A DNA stretch of 5,234 bases from Firmicutes bacterium CAG:24053_14 (GCA_001916715.1 MNSZ01000072.1:19106-24339); one strand, 5' to 3'; shown: positions 1 to 4,867, counted from the stretch's first letter. A program made the numbers and translations. The notes: generated from the sequence alone by a model not told the origin.

Positions 1-268
1 CCATAGTGCCGGAGTAAACGGACTTCGCCATGACGTGAATGTCGTCCGGGGGGAGCGCAAGGCCAATCTTATCGCCGACGTTGGCGCTGTCGGTCGTCTG
101 GATCATCCACTTGAAGCCGTCAACATCGACGATAATCTCATAGTGTACGCCCTTAAACGTGACGCTGGTGACGACGCCGTTGATGTGTGCGGCGGCGGAG
201 CCGGTGGGCACGATGATGAACAGCGTCATCCAGATCGTGTACGGGGCAGAGATGAGTTTAGTCCTCAT
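1..268 (-). pseudogene. Hybrid frame: PotB N-terminus joined to PotA C-terminal domain (runs off the window)
   Basis: This frame begins with ATG at 268, overlaps the potA stop by 11 nt, and stays open for 89 codons to the window edge. The first 23 codons (268-200) read like the start of PotB, the polyamine permease: MRTKLISAPYTIWMTLF and then the beginning of a first membrane helix. From about 199 the protein changes character to SAAAHINGVVTSVTFKGVHY, followed by FKWMIQTTDSANVGDKIGL and PDDIHVM. That is the beta-rich C-terminal (TOBE-type) domain normal for PotA, the ATPase. A real PotB would continue as a six-helix membrane protein, so the frame is a joint of two genes in the wrong order. 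A strong ribosome site precedes the ATG. Each half is recognised with good confidence from family knowledge. Whether the joint exists in the cell or only in the assembly is unknown. A working protein is unlikely. Confidence 0.72.
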
Positions 269-887
269 GTTCGCTGCCCTCCTCCTGGAGCGCTTCCTCC
301 TGGTCGTGCGTGACGAAAATGAACGTGATGCCGATGGCCTGCTGGATTTTTTTGAGTTCGTTCTGCATATCCTTGCGCAGCTTTAAATCGAGCGCGGAAA
401 GCGGCTCATCGAGGAGGAGCACCTTCGGCTCGTTTGCGAGGGCACGCGCAATGGCGACACGCTGCTGCTGTCCGCCGGAAAGCTGGCCGACACCGCGGTG
501 CGCCATGCCGTTTAAGTTGACCATATGCAGCATTTCGGTGACGGTCTTTTGAATTTCGTCTTCTTTCTTGCCTTTGAGACGCATGCCGAACGCGATGTTT
601 TCATAGACGTTCAGGTGCGGGAAAAGCGCGTACTTTTGGAAAATCGTATTAACGGCGCGCTTATGCGGCGGCACGTTATTGATCTTCTCGTCACCAAAAA
701 AGACATCGCCGCTATCCGGTGTGACGAAGCCGCCGATGGTGCGCAAAACCGTGGTTTTGCCGCAGCCGGAGGGTCCGAGCAGTGTTACAAACTCGCCGTC
801 ACCGATGGTGAGGTTGAAGTTCTTTAAGACCTGCTCGCCGTCAAACGATACTGCAATGTCTTTGAGCGTGATGATTGGTTTTAACAT
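258..887 (-). CDS. potA: PotA-like spermidine/putrescine ABC transporter ATP-binding protein, truncated
   Basis: This is the cytoplasmic ATPase that drives polyamine import with the PotB/PotC permeases and the PotD binding protein. Counting from ATG at 896, the ATPase motifs are complete: Walker A GPSGCGKTT (41-49), Q-loop FQKYALFPH (86-94), signature LSGGQQQR (139-146), Walker B VLLLDEP (159-165) and H-loop His197 in FVTHDQEEAL. Typical PotA proteins are about 350 aa and continue with a helical segment and a TOBE domain. Here the frame runs directly into QEEGSEHED and stops at 258, only 212 codons in all. That acidic ending, overlapping a potB-like start, looks like the genuine PotA C-terminus, so roughly 140 residues between H-loop and tail are missing. 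I prefer the ATG at 887 (209 aa): the AAAGGGG ribosome site is 9 nt from it but directly abuts the ATG at 896. The gene has its own promoter and a leader of about 240 nt. Loss of the regulatory domain probably impairs the transporter. Confidence 0.85.
   Translation of the reverse strand: MLKPIITLKDIAVSFDGEQVLKNFNLTIGDGEFVTLLGPSGCGKTTVLRTIGGFVTPDSGDVFFGDEKINNVPPHKRAVNTIFQKYALFPHLNVYENIAFGMRLKGKKEDEIQKTVTEMLHMVNLNGMAHRGVGQLSGGQQQRVAIARALANEPKVLLLDEPLSALDLKLRKDMQNELKKIQQAIGITFIFVTHDQEEALQEEGSEHED
277..286 (-). promoter_or_regulatory. Ribosome binding site for the potB-like start
   Basis: The minus strand reads AGGAGGAGGG, 9 nt before the ATG at 268. It lies inside the last codons of the potA frame, the usual layout of translationally coupled potA-potB genes. 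It supports the view that the potA tail and the potB start are an original, undisturbed joint. Confidence 0.7.
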
Positions 888-896
888 GGAAAGCAT

Positions 897-903
897 CCCC
901 TTT
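897..903 (-). promoter_or_regulatory. Ribosome binding site that decides the potA start
   Basis: AAAGGGG on the minus strand touches the ATG at 896 but sits 9 nt from the ATG at 887. Only the second spacing suits initiation, so 887 is the likelier start. Confidence 0.65.
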
Positions 904-1002
904 GCGGTTTGGTGGAACCCTTGTCCCCCGAAAGTTGCGCGGTCTTAGTGAATCACACACCCCGGCTGCATGATGCGTACTGCTTCCGCAAAGGATTTTT
1001 CA

Positions 1003-1033
1003 CGGCCGCAGGCTTTCGCCCGCGATCCGGCCG
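1003..1033 (-). promoter_or_regulatory. Stable stem-loop in the potA leader
   Basis: In the minus-strand RNA a 5-bp outer stem (CGGCC/GGCCG) and a 6-bp inner stem (GCGGGC/GCCTGC, one G-U pair) are separated by a one-sided 5-nt bulge and capped by a GAAA tetraloop. No U-tract follows, so it is not an intrinsic terminator. It sits about 120 nt before the potA start, in a leader otherwise without a plausible gene. It could be a regulatory element, an RNA stabiliser or chance in GC-rich sequence. I do not recognise a known riboswitch class. Confidence 0.4.
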
Positions 1034-1131
1034 CGGCAGGAACACTTTTCCGAACAGGATAAAAGCAACACAACGCTTTCTTTCCGGAACAGCCGATTTT
1101 ATTTGGTTTTAGATGCAAACGCAATAAGTTC

Positions 1132-1160
1132 AGTTTACGGAAAAAGTCAGGATTTGTCAA
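1132..1160 (-). promoter_or_regulatory. Sigma-A type promoter of potA
   Basis: On the minus strand a perfect -35 TTGACA (1160-1155) is followed after exactly 17 nt by TAAACT (1137-1132) as the -10. The start site would be near 1125, giving an untranslated leader of about 240 nt before the potA ATG at 887. The flanking DNA is AT-rich, as expected. It lies downstream of the terminator of the preceding gene, so potA is its own transcription unit. A second, weaker candidate upstream is TTGACA at 1240-1235 with TTTAAA at 1217-1212 (17-nt spacer). Confidence 0.72.
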
Positions 1161-1263
1161 CCGCTTTTGCGTAAAATATGAATAAAGTTTGACGATGGAT
1201 TTGTGTGCATTTTTAAAAATGGGATTTTCAGGAATGTCAAAACGGGATTTATACGGGTTTGCG

Positions 1264-1297
1264 AAAAAAAGAGCGCCGCCCGAGAACCGAGCGGCGC
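1264..1297 (-). terminator. Intrinsic terminator of the 199-aa protein gene
   Basis: The minus strand carries GCGCCGC and GCGGCGC as perfect 7-bp arms (1297-1291 and 1279-1273) around an 11-nt loop that can add two inner pairs. After a further TC, a run of seven T follows (1270-1264). It lies about 40 nt after the stop codon at 1338 and separates this gene from potA. Confidence 0.9.
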
Positions 1298-1337
1298 CGA
1301 AAAGAGAGGAAAAGTATGTTTTTCCTTATGATCAGAT

Positions 1338-1937
1338 TTACAAAGTGGAATGTGCGCGGCTTTGAAACGCAGTGTCATTCAGAGTGCGGTCACGCATGGG
1401 GCGATAAGCACGGGCCGAATGCACACGACGGCGGCGCATGGGGCGCACGGCAAGCGAAAGACCTAAAAATGCCAGCAGCACAACGGCCAAAAACGGCAGA
1501 ATGCCCTTTGCAGACCACTTGGCGCCCGCCTGCGCGGAGGCGTTGACGACGACAGCCTTCGGCTCTGCGGCCTCGGGCGCAGCCGCCACGGAAACGGCGC
1601 TTTCGGCGTCATCGGTATCGACCGAAGTCCCCGTGAGGCTGTGCAGGGCAGTGCTGAGCATTTTATCTGCCATATCTCTGCCCTCTGCGCGCGCGACGGC
1701 TTCCAGCTGCGCGGCGACGGCGGTGTAATCGTCCCGGAGGTCTTCCGCCGGTTCGGCGGAGACGGTTTCGGTATCCGTTATCGCTTCATCGGTCTCATCC
1801 GCCAAAACGGGTGCGGCGGCGAGCAAAGCGATAAGCAAGGCCAAGAGCACCGGCACGGCATGACGCAGTGTGCGAAGAATGGCGCTTGCTGCCTCAACAC
1901 TGTTTTCGGTTTTCATCTGCATTTCTGCCGCCTGCAT
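1338..1937 (-). CDS. Unrecognised secreted, membrane-anchored protein (199 aa)
   Basis: I do not recognise a family. From ATG at 1937 the protein has a short charged N-terminus, a hydrophobic core at about residues 27-45 (VPVLLALLIALLAAAPVLA) and a likely signal peptidase I site after Ala46 (VLA-DE). Residues 47-140 form an acidic, alanine-, threonine- and serine-rich extracytoplasmic part with a helical-looking stretch at 70-100. A second hydrophobic segment (about 145-164, GILPFLAVVLLAFLGLSLAV) is followed by a basic tail beginning RPMRRRR, so the positive-inside rule predicts an outside domain, one anchor and a 35-residue cytoplasmic tail. The ATG at 1955 gives 205 aa, but the AGGTGA ribosome site is 7 nt before 1937. 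The gene has its own promoter and terminator, so it is monocistronic. The bounded signals make it a convincing gene; the function is unknown. It could be a stress or envelope protein specific to its lineage. Confidence 0.78.
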   Translation of the reverse strand: MQAAEMQMKTENSVEAASAILRTLRHAVPVLLALLIALLAAAPVLADETDEAITDTETVSAEPAEDLRDDYTAVAAQLEAVARAEGRDMADKMLSTALHSLTGTSVDTDDAESAVSVAAAPEAAEPKAVVVNASAQAGAKWSAKGILPFLAVVLLAFLGLSLAVRPMRRRRVHSARAYRPMRDRTLNDTAFQSRAHSTL

Positions 1938-1944
1938 GCGCTTC

Positions 1945-1950
1945 TCACCT
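1945..1950 (-). promoter_or_regulatory. Ribosome binding site that decides the start of the 199-aa protein
   Basis: AGGTGA on the minus strand lies 7 nt before ATG 1937 and downstream of ATG 1955. It therefore supports the shorter 199-residue product. Confidence 0.65.
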
Positions 1951-1980
1951 GACATTCAAAAATTACAAAGCAATAACATT

Positions 1981-1998
1981 TGTTACACTTCTGTTACA
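1981..1998 (-). repeat. Tandem TGTAACA direct repeat at the transcription start
   Basis: On the minus strand TGTAACA occurs twice with an 11-nt period (TGTAACAGAAGTGTAACA), right after the -10 box of the promoter at 1998-2027. An 11-nt period puts both copies on the same helix face, as a repressor operator might, and TGTTAT follows as a partial inverted copy. This may equally be chance in AT-rich DNA. Confidence 0.35.
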
Positions 1999-2027
1999 TT
2001 TTAGCATACAGAGCGCTGAAAAGTCAA
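1998..2027 (-). promoter_or_regulatory. Promoter of the 199-aa protein gene
   Basis: The minus strand has -35 TTGACT (2027-2022), an 18-nt spacer and -10 TAAAAT (2003-1998). A TG one base before the -10 makes it an extended -10 promoter. It starts about 25 nt after the antiporter terminator, so this gene is transcribed separately. Confidence 0.7.
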
Positions 2028-3028
2028 GAGGAAATGATTTGAAAAGTGCATAAAAAAGCCCCGTTTTTCTTGAAAACGGAGCTTTCGTTACAAAAGTTAC
2101 AAGTTATGCCATAACAATGACGCTGAGCACGATATAGACGGCGTAGGCGGCGAGCATTAAAACGCCCTGCCAGCGCGAGAATTTCTTCGTGATGAGCGTG
2201 GGCACGACAGACAGAATGCCGATGATGAGACATGCCGGGATATCGACCATGGCGACGGTGGGCGACGCGGGGAGCTTGCTGCCGTAGATGAGCGCACATA
2301 CGAAAGCTGTTTAAGGCTTCGGCAATCTCGCGGCTTTCCGCTTCCCTTGCTGCTGTTGGGTCTGCGATGCACGCCGAAAGCTCCTCCGTGAGCGCGGAGC
2401 CGTTATCGACAAGGAGCTGTGCACCGGCGACCGTGCCGACCGCGCCGATGAGGAACTTGACAACATTGGTGATGACGGCTTTTTTCGTGACGGGCTCATC
2501 GAGCTGCTGACCCTTTGCCCCGCCCTTGACGGCGACGACGGCCTCGTGGATGTTGTCGTACATGGCAATGACGAAAATAATGATGAGCAAAATGCTGGCA
2601 ACCATGCCGACGCCGTTATCAAACAGTGAGAAACATACGGTGGCAGCGGCAGCCACGAGCATGAGGATCATTTTGAGCATATAATCTTTGCGGCGGATCG
2701 CCATAGGAATGGCGACAAGCGCGATGCCCATGATGAGACCGAGGTTCGCCGTGACGCTGCCGATGGCGTTGCCGATGGACATATCCACCATGCCGATGCC
2801 GCTGCCGGGCGAAAGTGCCTCTGCGGCACGTGCGTCGAGCGCCGCGAAGATGGAGACGAGCAGCTCCGGCAAAGTGGTCGCGAAGCTGACGACCGTTGCG
2901 CCGACAATAAGCTTCGGAATGCCGGAGGCTTCCGCCATCCACGATGCAGCATCCACAAAGAAATCGCCGCCCTTGATGATGAGCACGAGACCCACGATGA
3001 GCAGCAAGACTGTAATTGCAATTTCCAT
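2024..3028 (-). CDS. Calcium/sodium antiporter (CaCA family), second half lost and out of frame
   Basis: The N-terminal half is a clear CaCA-family inner-membrane cation exchanger (YrbG type). Counting from ATG 3028, it has hydrophobic helices at about 3-18 and 41-64, the alpha-1 motif GATVVSFATTLPELLVS (43-59) with the ion-binding acid Glu55, then DMSIGNAIGSVTANLGL (82-98), helices near 97-111, 118-135 and 140-157, and a soluble loop at 158-185. Helix 6 starts at about 188 (NVVKFLIGAVGTVAGAQLLV). Family members are about 320 aa and carry a second, inverted alpha repeat right after this helix. Here that repeat is missing: after residue 217 the frame enters ACIADPTAAREAESREIAEA and then out-of-frame sequence, ending at 2024 inside the next promoter. 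The true C-terminal coding sequence survives in another frame at 2301-2104. I chose ATG 3028 over TTG 3034 because AAGGGG lies 9 nt before 3028. Transport should be abolished, since both alpha repeats form the ion site. Confidence 0.85.
   Translation of the reverse strand: MEIAITVLLLIVGLVLIIKGGDFFVDAASWMAEASGIPKLIVGATVVSFATTLPELLVSIFAALDARAAEALSPGSGIGMVDMSIGNAIGSVTANLGLIMGIALVAIPMAIRRKDYMLKMILMLVAAAATVCFSLFDNGVGMVASILLIIIFVIAMYDNIHEAVVAVKGGAKGQQLDEPVTKKAVITNVVKFLIGAVGTVAGAQLLVDNGSALTEELSACIADPTAAREAESREIAEALNSFRMCAHLRQQAPRVAHRRHGRYPGMSHHRHSVCRAHAHHEEILALAGRFNARRLRRLYRAQRHCYGITCNFCNESSVFKKNGAFLCTFQIISS
2052..2085 (-). terminator. Intrinsic terminator of the antiporter gene
   Basis: The minus strand reads GCTCCGTTTT, a 5-nt loop (CAAGA) and AAAACGGGGC (2082-2058). 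This gives a 10-bp stem with one G-U pair, extendable by AAA/TTT, followed by six T (2057-2052). It lies about 20 nt after the antiporter stop at 2104, confirming that stop as the original gene end. Confidence 0.9.
2104..2301 (-). pseudogene. Displaced C-terminal part of the antiporter gene
   Basis: Read from 2301 to the TAA at 2104, this frame gives 65 residues: VCALIYGSKLPASPTVAMVD, a hydrophobic helix (IPACLIIGILSVVPTLI), the charged turn TKKFSRWQG and a final helix (VLMLAAYAVYIVLSVIVMA). This is the expected last third of CaCA antiporters, ending just before a strong terminator. It has no start codon or ribosome site of its own and is not in frame with the N-terminal half, so it should not be made. 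About 60-70 family residues including the alpha-2 repeat are absent between the halves, judged from the usual family layout. Confidence 0.75.
2301..2382. repeat. 8-bp direct repeat bounding unexplained filler at the antiporter break
   Basis: CGAAAGCT on the plus strand occurs at 2301-2308 and again at 2375-2382, at the two edges of the sequence I cannot assign to the antiporter. The repeat period is 74 bp. The filler does not encode an alpha-2 repeat in any frame I read. The repeat could be a target-site duplication, microhomology used in a joining event, or chance. Confidence 0.45.
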
Positions 3029-3036
3029 TTGCAAAT

Positions 3037-3043
3037 TCCCCTT
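3037..3043 (-). promoter_or_regulatory. Ribosome binding site that decides the antiporter start
   Basis: AAGGGGA lies 8-9 nt before ATG 3028 but only about 3 nt before the alternative TTG at 3034. The ATG is therefore preferred. Confidence 0.65.
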
Positions 3044-3110
3044 TTTTACGCTTTCAGAGCGTTTTCGTTTTCTTCTTCCGCAAGATTACGCGGAGAAAGA
3101 CATTATTTCT

Positions 3111-3139
3111 ATTATAGCGGGGAACCGCGGGAAAATCCA
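3111..3139 (-). promoter_or_regulatory. Promoter of the antiporter gene
   Basis: A perfect -10 TATAAT (3116-3111) is preceded, after a 17-nt spacer, by a weak -35 TGGATT (3139-3134). The start site would be near 3104, leaving a leader of about 75 nt. I see no terminator between the ABC-F gene and this promoter, so read-through may also contribute. Confidence 0.6.
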
Positions 3140-3173
3140 GTCTTATTTGCCTTTTTTGTCAAATTTTACGGTT

Positions 3174-3257
3174 TTATTCATCGGACCCAAGGCTGCGGAC
3201 GAGCTCTTCGAGCTTTTCGGGTCGTTCTTTAGGAGAAGTAGCCGCAACTTTTGCGGG
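3174..3257 (-). other. In-frame coding-like tail after the ABC-F stop codon
   Basis: Directly after the ABC-F TAA (3260-3258) the same frame stays open for 27 codons to a second TAA at 3176-3174. It reads PAKVAATSPKERPEK and then LEELVRSLGSDE. The lysine/glutamate-rich, helix-like composition looks more like a protein tail than spacer. It may be an ancestral C-terminal extension cut off by a nonsense change, or chance. It has no start codon of its own. Confidence 0.35.
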
Positions 3258-4295
3258 TTAGCCGCGCATTTCGAGGTACTCGTCGTAGGTGGTAACGCGG
3301 TCGAACGTGCCGCCCTCGGGCAGAATTTCGATGATGCGGTTCGCGACGGTCTGGGTGAACTCGTGGTCGTGCGATGCGAACAGCACGACACCCTTGAAAT
3401 CGATGAGGCCGTTGTTGACGGCAGTGATGGACTCGAGGTCGAGGTGGTTCGTGGGCTGGTCGAGCAGGAGTACATTGCTGCCGAACATCATCATGCGCGA
3501 AAGCATGCAGCGCACCTTTTCGCCGCCGGAAAGCACCTGCACGGGCTTATAGACGTCTTCGCCGGAGAACAGCATTTTGCCGAGGAAACCGCGCAGATAT
3601 GTTTCGGTGGTGTCTCTGGAATATTGCTCGAGCCAGCGGATGATGGAATCTTCCGTATCGGTGAAATAGGCGGAATTATCCTGCGGGAAATAGGACTGAC
3701 TCGTCGAAACGCCCCACTTGAATGTGCCGGCATCCGGCTCCAGCTCGCCCATTAAGATTTTGAAAAGCGTCGGCACGGCGAACTCGTTTGATGCGGTGAA
3801 CGCGATTTTATCCGTGCGGCCGACGGTGAACGTGACGTTATCAAGCACCTTTACGCCGTCTACGGTCTTTGTAAGGCCCGAGACGGTGAGGACGTCTTTG
3901 CCGAGCTCTCTGTCCATCGTAAAGCCGACATACGGGTAGCGGCGGGAGGACGCGGGCATTTCTTCGACGGTGATCTTATCGAGCAGCTTCTTTCTGGACG
4001 TCGCCTGACGGGACTTCGACTTATTTGCGGAGAAGCGCTGGATGAAGTTCTGGAGCTCCTTGATTTTTTCCTCCGCCTTGGGCTGCATGAGCTGGCTCGA
4101 CTCATACCAGAAGTCGTAGTTGCCGACGTACATTTTGATCTTGCCGTAATCGACATCGACAATATGGGTGCAGACGTTATTTAAAAAGTGGCGGTCATGG
4201 GAGACAACGATAACGGTGCCCTCGTACTCAATGAGAAAATCCTCTAACCACGTGATGGCTTTGGCGTCGAGGCCGTTCGTCGGTTCGTCAAGGAG
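3258..4295 (-). CDS. ABC-F ATPase (YkpA-like), C-terminal segment with H-loop 1, linker and second ATPase domain
   Basis: This frame carries the larger part of a YkpA/YbiT-type ABC-F protein, a soluble ATPase family that acts on ribosomes. It opens with a second copy of the first Walker B (LLDEPTNGLDAKAITWLEDF), then H-loop 1 (VSHDRHF), YVGNYDFWYESSQL, the inter-domain linker (EEKIKELQNFIQRFSANKSK, RQATSRKKLLDKI) and SSRRYPYVGF. Domain 2 has an atypical P-loop (ASNEFAVPTLFKIL, no GK[ST]), SYFPQDNSAYF, signature LSGGEKVRCM, Walker B VLLLDQPTNHLDLES and H-loop ASHDHEF, ending EYLEMRG. The usual catalytic Glu of Walker B is Gln (CAG at 3458-3456). The upstream domain is in another frame, so as written only a product from an internal ATG such as 4133 could arise, with no good ribosome site that I see. 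Leucine is mostly CTC/CTT/TTA here, unlike the upstream segment. The linker seems a few residues shorter than in YkpA as I remember it. Confidence 0.82.
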   Translation of the reverse strand, partial: LLDEPTNGLDAKAITWLEDFLIEYEGTVIVVSHDRHFLNNVCTHIVDVDYGKIKMYVGNYDFWYESSQLMQPKAEEKIKELQNFIQRFSANKSKSRQATSRKKLLDKITVEEMPASSRRYPYVGFTMDRELGKDVLTVSGLTKTVDGVKVLDNVTFTVGRTDKIAFTASNEFAVPTLFKILMGELEPDAGTFKWGVSTSQSYFPQDNSAYFTDTEDSIIRWLEQYSRDTTETYLRGFLGKMLFSGEDVYKPVQVLSGGEKVRCMLSRMMMFGSNVLLLDQPTNHLDLESITAVNNGLIDFKGVVLFASHDHEFTQTVANRIIEILPEGGTFDRVTTYDEYLEMRG

Positions 4296-4867
4296 GCCTG
4301 AATATCCAGATGGTTGGTAGGCTCGTCCAGCAGCAGAATATCCGGCTTGCCGAACAGCGCACGCGCCAGCAGCACCTTGACCTTCTCGACGTCACCGAGG
4401 TTCTTCATCTCGGTGTACAGGATGGCATCTGCATCCAGACCCAGACCGTTCAGCAGCTGGCTGGCCTCGGTCTCGGCGTCCCAACCGTTGAGCTCGGAGA
4501 ACTCGGCTTCAAGCTCGGCGGCGCGGTTGCCGTCTTCTTCATCAAAATCGGGCTTTGCGTACAGCGCGTCTTTTTCCTGTGCGATCTCATACAGCCTTGC
4601 ATTGCCCTGCATGATGGTATCAAAAATGGTTTGGTCTTCGTAAGCAAAGTGGTCCTGTTTCAGAACGGACATTCTGTATTTGGGGTCAAACGTGACCTCG
4701 CCCTTACTGGGCTCTAAATCGCCGGACAAAATACGCAGGAAGGTGGATTTACCCGCGCCGTTTGCGCCGATGATGCCGTAGCAGTTGCCCGGCAAAAACT
4801 GGAGATTGACGTTTGAAAAGAGGTTCTGACCATCAAAATTGATGGCGACCCCGTTGACATTCAGCAT
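4244..4867 (-). CDS. ABC-F ATPase (YkpA-like), N-terminal ATPase domain, frame lost after Walker B
   Basis: This is the first ATPase domain of the same ABC-F type. It has MLNVNGVAINFDGQNLF, PGNCYGIIGANGAGKST (Walker A, 34-42), SVLKQDHFAYED (Q-loop, Gln71), the family-typical ELNGWDAETEAS, a non-canonical signature LGDVEKVKVLLARAL (157-171) and Walker B ILLLDEPTNHLD (177-188). After Gln190-Ala191 (near 4295) it changes into a frame-shifted reading and stops at 4244 (207 codons). ATG 4867 is preceded by AAAGGA at 8 nt. The HAD gene ends 40 bp upstream with no terminator, so the two may be co-transcribed. Leucine is mainly CTG and glycine GGT is frequent, in contrast to the downstream segment. 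This suggests that the two halves come from different gene copies or strains. A lone first domain ending before the H-loop should be inactive. Confidence 0.85.
   Translation of the reverse strand: MLNVNGVAINFDGQNLFSNVNLQFLPGNCYGIIGANGAGKSTFLRILSGDLEPSKGEVTFDPKYRMSVLKQDHFAYEDQTIFDTIMQGNARLYEIAQEKDALYAKPDFDEEDGNRAAELEAEFSELNGWDAETEASQLLNGLGLDADAILYTEMKNLGDVEKVKVLLARALFGKPDILLLDEPTNHLDIQASLTNRRTASTPKPSRG
4257..4333 (-). repeat. Duplicated Walker B coding segment at the ABC-F junction
   Basis: Two tandem versions of the same codons follow each other: 4333-4295 encodes LLDEPTNHLDIQA and 4295-4257 encodes LLDEPTNGLDAKA. They start 38 nt apart, which shifts the frame. The copies agree mostly at the protein level and differ at many third positions. 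This is therefore not a simple slippage duplication but two diverged homologues joined end to end. Confidence 0.75.

Larger units (their letters stand above)
904..1263. other. Non-coding stretch before potA: leader and promoters only
   Basis: No convincing gene lies here. The only minus-strand frame (1160-945) starts with TTG inside the -35 box, has no ribosome site and is cysteine- and arginine-rich like non-coding translation. The stretch holds the potA promoter, a possible second promoter, the leader stem-loop at 1003-1033, and an imperfect 13-nt direct repeat (CTGTTCCGGAAAG at 1092-1080 and CTGTTCGGAAAAG at 1057-1045, 35 nt apart) of unknown meaning. Confidence 0.6.

Noticed and set aside
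945..1160. Minus-strand 71-codon frame before potA
   Set aside because: It starts with TTG inside the -35 box of the potA promoter, so it cannot be on that transcript. It has no ribosome site and a composition typical of non-coding sequence.
3047..3070. Plus-strand hairpin ACGCT/AGCGT followed by a T-rich run
   Set aside because: It resembles a weak plus-strand terminator, but no plus-strand gene leads into it. It lies in the antiporter leader, where a 5-bp stem by chance is likely.
3146..3162. Perfect TTGACA (3162-3157) upstream of the antiporter
   Set aside because: At 17 nt spacing the partner is TGGATT, a poor -10 box, and it lies about 40 nt from the good TATAAT. I kept only the TATAAT-based promoter.
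2688..3755. Long plus-strand frame of 355 codons
   Set aside because: It lies antisense to the antiporter and ABC-F genes and crosses the antiporter promoter. Its translation is the reverse shadow of GC-rich codons, with no ribosome site.
4244..4340. Programmed ribosomal frameshift in the ABC-F gene
   Set aside because: No slippery heptamer or downstream pseudoknot is seen. A shift would also yield a protein with two tandem Walker B motifs, which makes no structural sense. A joint of two homologues explains it better.
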